In this document: one piece after another, positions 6,983 to 11,560 of the stretch
Position numbering within the stretch: the first letter of the stretch is position 1
Layout of the letters: each line of letters starts with the position of its first letter
From: DATHBP01 sp035296085
Lineage (GTDB): Bacteria > Actinomycetota > Actinomycetes > Propionibacteriales > Nocardioidaceae
NCBI GenBank assembly: GCA_035296085.1
Contig: DATHBP010000154.1
Span: forward strand, 1 to 11,560
Direction of reading: 5' to 3'
Length of the DNA stretch: 11,560 nucleotides
Made by a program: the position numbers and the translations under genes
The notes under the pieces: generated by a model
The model's database searches: none
What the model was told of the DNA's origin: nothing
The model's input: only the letters and a program-made list of their open reading frames with translations

Positions 6983-7900
6983 GTGTCGGATACGTATGCG
7001 GTAGGCGCGGTGGCGCAGCGTGTCGGCGTTGCCACGCCCACGCTGCGGACCTGGGAGCGCCGCTACGGTCTCGGACCGAGCGCACGGACATCGGGGGGCC
7101 ACCGGCGCTACACGCGCGAGGACGTGTCACGCATCGCGAGCATGCACCGCCTAATCACTGCGGGCATGTCGCCGCACTCGGCAGCCGCTGCCGTCCGTGC
7201 GGCTGGGCTGAACGGCGATGCGTCAGACATTGTCGCCGACCATGTCGCCGGCACCGGCAACGGCAAGCCCGCCGACGCCGATCGGCGGATACGCGGGCTG
7301 GTACGAGCCGCGCAGGACTTCGACGCGCTGCGGCTCGAGGAGGACATCAGTACCTGCCTGCGCGAGCTCGGCGTAATCGCGAGCTGGAGTGACGTTCTGG
7401 TTCCCATGCTGCGTCTGGTGGGCGATCGGTGGGCGTCCGGGCAGCTCGGCGTGGAGTCAGAGCACCTCGCGTCCGCAAGTGTCACGAGCGTCCTGTTGGC
7501 CTACGGCGCATCGGTCGGCACACCGTCGGCCGAGCCGGCGCGGGTCCTGCTGGCCTGCGCTGAAGATGAGACGCACGCGCTGCCCCTCGTGGCGCTGCAG
7601 GCGGCCTTGCTCGAGCACGGGCGTCGTCCGCACATGCTCGGAGCCGCTGTGCCACAGGCGTCGCTGTTCGCGGCGGTGGCCCGCACTGGGCCACGGGTGG
7701 TGTTCTTGTGGTCGAGCCGGCCGGAGACCGCCCGCCGAACGTCCTATACGGACCTGCCGGCTCGGCGCAGACCAGTTGAGGTATTGCTCGGCGGGCCGGG
7801 GTGGCAGAGCGCGGCCAAAACGCCGGGCGTACGTCTGGTGGACAGTTTGGCGGCAGCCGTGTCGGCCGTTACCGAGCTGGTGCCGCGGGAGGCTGACTAG
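6983..7900 (+). CDS. MerR-family regulator with cobalamin-binding-like domain (CarH/LitR-like)
   Basis: 305 residues. Residues 4-72 form a MerR winged helix (VGAVAQRVGVATPTLRTWERRYGL, then GGHRRYTREDV). Residues ~100-175 resemble the four-helix bundle that caps cobalamin in CarH, with the signature W-x9-EH: Trp150, Val157, Glu160, His161. Residues ~185-300 resemble a Rossmann-type B12-binding domain, with His198 in ETHALPL at the place of the lower-ligand His of CarH (EKHEIG) and the later LG at 219-220. The residue after the Trp, which in Thermus CarH is His132 (the second cobalt ligand after photolysis), is Ala151, so the known light-state bis-His ligation should not form. It starts at GTG 6983; no Shine-Dalgarno sequence is clear. 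It is divergent from whiB and probably controls its own gap. The MerR assignment is firm; cobalamin binding is probable but not shown. Confidence 0.88.
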   Translation: MSDTYAVGAVAQRVGVATPTLRTWERRYGLGPSARTSGGHRRYTREDVSRIASMHRLITAGMSPHSAAAAVRAAGLNGDASDIVADHVAGTGNGKPADADRRIRGLVRAAQDFDALRLEEDISTCLRELGVIASWSDVLVPMLRLVGDRWASGQLGVESEHLASASVTSVLLAYGASVGTPSAEPARVLLACAEDETHALPLVALQAALLEHGRRPHMLGAAVPQASLFAAVARTGPRVVFLWSSRPETARRTSYTDLPARRRPVEVLLGGPGWQSAAKTPGVRLVDSLAAAVSAVTELVPREAD

Positions 7901-7997
7901 CCGCAGGTCAGGACAGCGTGCGGGTCGTCGCGGCGCTGCCCACGTCCCGGACGGCCGGTCTCGGTCGCGGTCCGCGGTTGGACGTCGCGCCGCGGAC

Positions 7998-8003
7998 TAG
8001 GGT
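7998..8003 (+). promoter_or_regulatory. Putative -10 box (TAGGGT) before the glycosyltransferase gene
   Basis: TAGGGT fits TANNNT and ends 10 nt before ATG 8014, which has no Shine-Dalgarno sequence; a leader of only a few nt is implied. TTGGAC (7978-7983) lies 14 bp upstream, short for a -35. Its presence supports ATG 8014 over the upstream GTG 7918. Confidence 0.35.
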
Positions 8004-8013
8004 TTGCGTTGCC

Positions 8014-8937
8014 ATGAACGCTTCGCCTTCGGTCGGACCTCCGGAGGCCGCCGACGTACGCCCGACCCGGCTGATGGCTATGACCATGGTGTCCGACGAG
8101 GCCGACATGCTTCCTCGGTGGATCGACTACTACGGCCGGCAGGTGGGCTTCGAGAACCTCCTGGTGCTCGATGACAACAGCACCGACGGGTCCACCGAGG
8201 ACCTGCCGTGTGCCTCGCTGCGGCTCCCTCCGCCGCCGTGGAAAGGCAGCTGGGCCAAGACGCGCCGCAACATGGCGAACGATCTGTCTAGAGCTTTCCT
8301 GGCCTGCTATGACGTCGTGCTGTTCAGCGATGTGGACGAGTTCGTCGTCCCCGACCCCGCATACTTCGCCGGGCTCGTCGACTACTTCGACGCCAACCCT
8401 GAGCAGGAGGTAGTGGCGCCGGTTGCTGTCAACGTCGTGCACGACCCGCGGGTGGAGCCATCCTTGGACCCGTCATTGCCGGTGCTGGCGCAGCGCCGGT
8501 TCGTGAACTTCCAGCCGCAGATGTGCAAGCCACTGGTCAAACGCATACCTGCGCCCTGGCTCGCGGCTCTGCACGGCATCAAGGCGCCGTACCGCATCGA
8601 CCCGAGGCTGTGGATGCTGCATCTGAAGTTCTACGACATGGAGGCCCTGCAGCGGGTCTCAGAGCAACGCCGCATCGCCCACAAGCGAGACGGCAAGGGC
8701 AGTCGGCAGAGCGCATGGCCCCTCGGTTACGACAAGATCAGTGGGCGGCTGACGTCGTGGCTCGCCGCCTCAGGCGACGGCCAAACAATTCCCGACTTCG
8801 ACCCGTCCGCGCTCGACCTGGCAGCAGTAGTGCATGAACGAGACGACGGTTTCTACCGCAGTGTCGGCCAGTGGTCGAGCGCCATGGCCGACAACCCAGT
8901 GCGCCAGCTGCCGCAACGCTTCCGAACAGCGTTGTGA
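8014..8937 (+). CDS. Glycosyltransferase family 2-like protein
   Basis: A 307-residue single-domain protein with a GT-A fold signature. An N-terminal strand (RLMAMTMVSDEADMLPRWI, 19-37) is of the kind seen in Glyco_tranf_2_4 proteins, followed by the nucleotide-sugar motif VLDDNSTDGS (51-60), the metal-binding DVDEF (106-110), and later ALHGIK and HLKFYD (203-208). It is expected to move a sugar from a nucleotide sugar to an unknown acceptor, perhaps in cell envelope or exopolysaccharide synthesis. No membrane segment or signal peptide is seen, so it is cytosolic or peripheral. The frame extends to GTG 7918, 17 bp after the MerR gene, behind a modest AGGA; that would add an Arg-rich, low-complexity tail of 32 residues, which I do not consider part of the fold. 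No other sugar genes are nearby, so donor and acceptor cannot be inferred. Confidence 0.85.
   Translation: MNASPSVGPPEAADVRPTRLMAMTMVSDEADMLPRWIDYYGRQVGFENLLVLDDNSTDGSTEDLPCASLRLPPPPWKGSWAKTRRNMANDLSRAFLACYDVVLFSDVDEFVVPDPAYFAGLVDYFDANPEQEVVAPVAVNVVHDPRVEPSLDPSLPVLAQRRFVNFQPQMCKPLVKRIPAPWLAALHGIKAPYRIDPRLWMLHLKFYDMEALQRVSEQRRIAHKRDGKGSRQSAWPLGYDKISGRLTSWLAASGDGQTIPDFDPSALDLAAVVHERDDGFYRSVGQWSSAMADNPVRQLPQRFRTAL
8912..8936 (+). terminator. Hairpin at the 3' end of the glycosyltransferase gene
   Basis: A stem of 9 bp (7 perfect pairs CAACGCT/AGCGTTG, then one G-U and one C-G) with a 7-nt loop, running into the TGA stop (8935-8937). No T-run follows. It may act as a terminator without U-tract or as a barrier to exonucleases, and it faces the converging HNH gene. 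Confidence 0.4.
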
Positions 8938-8986
8938 GCCTGACCTGGTAGCGGATACGTGCCCCACGGCCCGTACGCGGCGGCCC

Positions 8987-9071
8987 GCCTCACCCGGCTG
9001 CGCGCATCACCCGGCTGCGCGCCTCACCCAGCTGCGCGCCTCACCCAGCTGCGCGCTTCACCCAGCGGCGG
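8987..9071. repeat. Five tandem copies of a 17-bp unit at the end of the HNH gene
   Basis: Units begin at 8987, 9004, 9021, 9038 and 9055. Units 3 and 4 are identical; units 1 and 2 differ from these by a CGG for CAG change, and unit 2 also has an A for C; unit 5 is diverged at its end. Read on the minus strand each unit contains the GGGTGA of the HNH gene stop, and unit 5 holds the actual stop codon. The array therefore looks like an amplification of the 3' end of that gene. It fills most of the 120-bp gap between two converging genes; the rest of that gap shows nothing clear. Confidence 0.85.
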
Positions 9072-10377
9072 GGATCGCAACCGGCTCGCCGCGTACGGTC
9101 TCGCCGACGCCGGGTGGTGGACGACTGTGGTAGCGGTGTCCCGTCGGTGTCACCGTTTCGACGACCCTGCCCGGACGGAGGACCGTCCGCCAGCCGTGCG
9201 TCTCCTTGGTGTAGTTGCATGCCTCGCACAGGCCCTGACTGTTCGCCGCGGTGGTCTGTCCACCCTCGGTGGCTCGTATCGGGTGGTCGATGTGGCGGAT
9301 TGGCGCGTCACACCAGGCAGTGCGGCAGCGCCGGTCCCGGCTGATGACGAACCGGCGGAGCTGTCCGTCGAAGCGCCGCCGGCTGGAGTCCATCGCGACG
9401 AGCGCACCGGTATCTGGTGCGGAGTAGAGCCGGCGTACCCACATCTCGGCCCGCTTGGGCAGCGGATGCTGGTTGTCGCCCCGCAGCCAGGAGCGCAGGA
9501 GCGGAGCCGGCAGCGGGCCGTACCCATCGAGCTCTGCTGGCTCGCCGTCACCCGCCAACAGCGTGCGGTCGGTCATCACCAGGTGGATTTGCGCCGGGAC
9601 TGCTGTCGCGTCCTCTTGCCCGGTGATGCGCTCGACCAGGGCGTCGGCCATGAGCTGGTTGCGAGCGCGCTCATCACCCTGCGCGCGCTGGCCGTCGGCG
9701 TGCCGGCACAGCGCCGCGTAGGCGGCAACGCCTTGGGCGGCGGGCAGCAACGCCCCCAGCCACGCCATGGTGTCGGGCGCCGGGCGCAGTGTGACGCACC
9801 GCTCGGACTCCGCCTTGCGGGCGCGGTCGGTGACCGCATGCGGGTCTAGCCGGTAGGCGATCCGGCGAGCCTCTGCCGCCACAGCCCGGTTGCCCAGGGC
9901 AGCGATCCCGCCTGGGTTGGCAGCGAGCTCGGCGTCGACAGCACGGCGGTGCTCGACCGACAGGCACGCGGTTTCTCGAGCGATGAGCGTGGCCCGCCAC
10001 TCGCTGATGTGCCCTTTCTCCAGGGCCGCCAAGGTGTGCGGCAGCTCTCGGGTCAACGCTTCCGCGAGGCCGAGGTGCTGCGCGCCCCGGGCGGGGCTGT
10101 CTCGACGCGCTAGGGCCACTTGGGCGCCTACTCCCTTGCCGATCTCCCTCGCCGGCACGCCCGCAGCCCGCTGTGCGAGTCGCTGCGTGGCCGCGAACCT
10201 GACTGTCAGTCGCGCCTGGGCCGCTGCGGCGGCGCTCTTGAGCTCTTCAAGGCGCCGGATCTGGTCGATCAGCTCAGCAGCGCCGGCAGCCCCGGTGCCT
10301 AGGGTCCGCAGGTCCTCGCTGAACGCGGCGAGGTCGGCGCAGGTCACCCAACGGCTCTCGAACATGTGTTCGATCAT
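9058..10377 (-). CDS. DUF222 / HNH endonuclease domain protein (13E12 repeat family)
   Basis: 439 residues from ATG 10377. A helical DUF222 domain covers roughly residues 10-300 (EELKSAAAAAQARLTVRF, LARRDSPARGAQHLGLAEALTRELPHTLAALEKGHISEWRA). A C-terminal HNH domain covers ~345-400: Cys351 and Cys356, the His-Asp-His core HIDH (362-365), Asn379, and LCEACNYTKE with Cys384 and Cys387. The two Cys pairs suggest a structural zinc. All expected HNH residues appear intact, so nuclease activity is possible; the biological role of the family is not settled. A LexA box overlaps codons 2-7. ATG 10365 (MFES), inside the box, would give 435 residues and a start frequent in this family; ATG 10377 has AGGA 7 nt upstream and a TAGGAT box 6 nt upstream. 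Codon usage is not obviously foreign. Confidence 0.92.
   Translation of the reverse strand: MIEHMFESRWVTCADLAAFSEDLRTLGTGAAGAAELIDQIRRLEELKSAAAAAQARLTVRFAATQRLAQRAAGVPAREIGKGVGAQVALARRDSPARGAQHLGLAEALTRELPHTLAALEKGHISEWRATLIARETACLSVEHRRAVDAELAANPGGIAALGNRAVAAEARRIAYRLDPHAVTDRARKAESERCVTLRPAPDTMAWLGALLPAAQGVAAYAALCRHADGQRAQGDERARNQLMADALVERITGQEDATAVPAQIHLVMTDRTLLAGDGEPAELDGYGPLPAPLLRSWLRGDNQHPLPKRAEMWVRRLYSAPDTGALVAMDSSRRRFDGQLRRFVISRDRRCRTAWCDAPIRHIDHPIRATEGGQTTAANSQGLCEACNYTKETHGWRTVLRPGRVVETVTPTGHRYHSRPPPGVGETVRGEPVAIPAAG
10358..10373. promoter_or_regulatory. LexA (SOS) box TCGAAC-N4-GTTCGA
   Basis: Perfect 6-bp arms TCGAAC (10358-10363) and GTTCGA (10368-10373) with a 4-bp centre ATGT, an exact match to the mycobacterial SOS box. 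The arms extend by one more paired base on the inside (7-bp arms, 2-bp centre). It lies at the translation start of the HNH gene, just downstream of its likely -10 box, where bound LexA would block transcription. Confidence 0.85.
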
Positions 10378-10383
10378 GAGAAC

Positions 10384-10389
10384 ATCCTA
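10384..10389 (-). promoter_or_regulatory. Putative -10 box of the HNH gene (TAGGAT)
   Basis: On the minus strand TAGGAT fits TANNNT and ends 6 nt before ATG 10377, so transcription would start at or near that ATG. The LexA box follows immediately. The AGGA inside it could instead serve as a ribosome binding site if transcription starts further upstream. No good -35 is seen. Confidence 0.4.
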
Positions 10390-10413
10390 GAGGTTCGCAC
10401 CGACAATCCGCCG

Positions 10414-10438
10414 ACGGTCCGAGGGGCCTGTGGACCGT
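10414..10438. repeat. Inverted repeat ACGGTCC-N11-GGACCGT
   Basis: Perfect 7-bp arms around an 11-nt loop in the ~200-bp gap between the divergent HNH and ribosomal protection genes. No T-run follows on either side. It could be an operator or an RNA hairpin upstream of either gene; its role is unknown. Confidence 0.4.
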
Positions 10439-10515
10439 TCATCCCGCGCGAAGGTCGACCCCCTGACGGCTCCCACCAGAGGGGATGCGCCGCCATTCGA
10501 GCGCCCGTTATCCGG

Positions 10516-10544
10516 TTGACCAGACGTCGGGCACGTGCCACCTT
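10516..10544 (+). promoter_or_regulatory. Weak candidate promoter of the leader/tet unit, TTGACC-17-CACCTT
   Basis: TTGACC matches 5 of 6 bases of the -35 consensus, and CACCTT, 17 bp on, keeps the A and final T of a -10 box. The start point would be near 10551, about 17 nt before the leader ribosome binding site. The -10 match is poor. Confidence 0.3.
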
Positions 10545-10579
10545 GGCGGGTACGCCCCGGTCCAAGCGAGGAGAAGCTA

Positions 10580-10681
10580 GTGCGAGCAGCCACCGCGCCC
10601 CAGACGCCCATTCGTCTCGCCGTGGAGCTGCTCCTTGACCTCGTCCGCTGTCCTCAACCTCGGGATCGTCGCGCATGTTGA
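10580..10681 (+). CDS. Possible 33-residue leader peptide overlapping the tet start
   Basis: GTG 10580 is preceded at 6 nt by GAGGAG (10568-10573), one of the two strongest ribosome binding sites in the window, yet it opens a frame of only 33 codons (MRAATAPQTPIRLAVELLLD..., ending CPQPRDRRAC) that stops at TGA 10679-10681. The ribosomal protection gene begins in another frame inside it, so the two overlap by 47 nt, and its own GGAG (10624-10627) lies in the leader. Ribosomes on the leader would cover that site. The peptide resembles nothing I know. It may be a translational leader controlling the resistance gene; a chance open frame is the alternative. Confidence 0.45.
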   Translation: MRAATAPQTPIRLAVELLLDLVRCPQPRDRRAC

Positions 10682-11560
10682 CGCCGGCAAGACCAGCCTG
10701 ACCGAACGGCTGCTGTTCGAGGCCGGAGTCACCTCGGCGCTCGGCAGCGTCGACGCAGGCACGACGCGTACCGACTCGATGGCCATCGAGCGCCGCCGCG
10801 GGATCACCATCCGCTCGGCAGTGACCACCTTCGCGCTGGACGAACTGACCATCAACCTCGTCGACACTCCCGGCCACCCCGACTTCATCGCCGAGGTCGA
10901 GCGTTCCCTCGGCGTTCTCGACGCCGCGGTGCTGGTGTTGTCCTCGGTCGAGGGGGTTCAGCCGCAGACAGTGGCGATCTGGCGCGCGCTCCAGCGCATC
11001 GGTGTCCCGACAGTCATGTTCGTCAACAAGATGGACCGCGCCGGTGCCGACCTGGACGAAGTCGTTGGGCAGGTGCGCAGGCGGCTCACACCGAACGTCG
11101 TCGAGCTTGCGTGCGCCTCAGGCGCCGGCGGGCGCGAGGTCCGCGTCTCAGCCGTACCGCTCACGGATGAGTCCGTCGTCGCGGCAGTGGCCGAGACCGA
11201 CGACCGGCTGCTCGACCGGTGGGTGCGCCAGGAGACGATCGGCCGGCGGGACGTCGTTCGCGCGCTGACCCGGGGAGTACGCAGCGGGGTGCTGACGCCG
11301 GTCGTGTGCGGGTCGGCCATCACCGGGGCCGGTCTCCGTGTCCTGCAAGGCGTTCTCACCGAGCTGATGCCGCGGGCCCACGGACGCGAAGGGCCCGTCG
11401 CCGGCACGGTGTTCGCCGTCGACAGAGACGACGGTGGCCGGCGTGCGTGGATTCGGCTGTGGTCGGGCGAGCTCCGGGTCCGGGATCAGGTCACCTTCAC
11501 CAGCGGCCGGGCGGGACGGGTGACCGAGGTCGCGGTGAGTGAGCCCGGTGGAGTGAACGT
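10635..11560 (+). CDS. Tet/Otr(A)-type ribosomal protection GTPase, 5' part
   Basis: An EF-G-like GTPase that removes tetracyclines from the ribosome; 308 codons are visible and the rest lies beyond the window (family usually ~640 residues). GTPase motifs: G1 AHVDAGKT (13-20), G2 RGITI (55-59), G3 DTPGH (77-81), G4 NKMD (131-134). LGSVDAGTTRTD followed by IERRRGITIRSAV is the ribosomal protection signature rather than that of true EF-G, and the NKMDRAGA segment is closest to Otr(A)-like proteins of actinomycetes. A beta-barrel domain 2 begins near residue 256. The start is TTG 10635: the frame has a stop at 10578 and no ATG or GTG before the GTPase domain, and GGAG lies 7 nt upstream. Divergent from the HNH gene. 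Whether it confers resistance, or protects a producer, or has another ribosomal role, cannot be told. Confidence 0.9.
   Translation, partial: MTSSAVLNLGIVAHVDAGKTSLTERLLFEAGVTSALGSVDAGTTRTDSMAIERRRGITIRSAVTTFALDELTINLVDTPGHPDFIAEVERSLGVLDAAVLVLSSVEGVQPQTVAIWRALQRIGVPTVMFVNKMDRAGADLDEVVGQVRRRLTPNVVELACASGAGGREVRVSAVPLTDESVVAAVAETDDRLLDRWVRQETIGRRDVVRALTRGVRSGVLTPVVCGSAITGAGLRVLQGVLTELMPRAHGREGPVAGTVFAVDRDDGGRRAWIRLWSGELRVRDQVTFTSGRAGRVTEVAVSEPGGVN

Noticed and set aside
6872..7102. Upstream extension of the whiB frame to 212 residues
   Set aside because: The extension is antisense to the MerR helix-turn-helix, and the WhiB N-terminus together with the GGAGG site fixes the start at 6868.
7918..8013. 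Upstream GTG start for the glycosyltransferase
   Set aside because: It adds only an Arg-rich low-complexity segment; AGGA at 4 nt is a modest site, while ATG 8014 sits behind a TAGGGT box. Not fully excluded.
8987..9071. Tandem repeats as a CRISPR array or origin iterons
   Set aside because: The 17-bp units abut without spacers, and no cas or replication initiator gene is present.
8959..9849. A 296-codon plus-strand frame across the tandem repeat and the HNH gene
   Set aside because: It is the shadow of the HNH gene; its start is repeat-derived sequence (repeated LTRLRASPGCA-like units) with no ribosome binding site.
9058..10377. HNH gene as an intron-borne homing endonuclease or part of an active mobile element
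   Set aside because: There are no interrupted flanking genes, terminal inverted repeats, target duplications, transposase or reverse transcriptase; the DUF222 fusion is an ordinary chromosomal family in actinomycetes.
10379..10398. Second SOS-like site, GAAC and GTTC near 10380-10396
   Set aside because: The half-sites are 9 bp apart instead of 4, which does not fit LexA.

Overview
The window is high-GC, densely packed DNA from an actinomycete. The evidence is an actinobacteria-specific WhiB-family regulator, a DUF222/HNH (13E12-type) protein, a GlnA2-type ligase next to glnE, a mycobacterial-consensus LexA box, and several genes that look leaderless. The genus cannot be told from the sequence alone.

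Left part (1-6521), nitrogen and glutamine metabolism. A 3'-truncated nadE (glutamine-dependent NAD+ synthetase) runs leftward. It is separated by only 51 bp from a rightward cluster: a GlnA2-type member of the glutamine synthetase family, a class I glutamine amidotransferase, and glnE (the glutamine synthetase adenylyltransferase/deadenylylase). NadE spends glutamine amide nitrogen and GlnE controls glutamine synthesis, so the block has a common theme. However, the GlnA2 protein has Trp where adenylylated synthetases carry the target Tyr, so its neighbour GlnE probably acts on another synthetase elsewhere. GlnA2 homologues in Streptomyces are reported to glutamylate polyamines.

Middle part (6464-8937), regulators and a glycosyltransferase. 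A WhiB3/WhiD-type iron-sulfur regulator is convergent with glnE and their coding ends overlap by 58 bp. It is divergent from a MerR-type regulator with a cobalamin-binding (CarH/LitR-like) C-terminal half; the 114-bp gap between them holds palindromic sites. The MerR gene is followed by a family 2-like glycosyltransferase.

Right part (8938-11560), stress and resistance. Five 17-bp tandem repeats lie at the 3' end of a leftward DUF222/HNH gene and seem to be copies of its stop-codon region. The start of that gene carries a perfect 16-bp LexA (SOS) box. Divergent from it is the 5' part of a Tet/Otr(A)-type ribosomal protection GTPase, starting at TTG and preceded by a short overlapping leader reading frame with its own strong ribosome binding site.

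No tRNA, rRNA, CRISPR array, insertion sequence or transposase was seen. No gene-free stretch exceeds about 260 bp. Nothing here is a wholly new multi-gene system. The most notable candidates are the leader/tet overlap, the LexA box built into the HNH gene start, the repeat derived from a gene end, and the recurrent leaderless starts.
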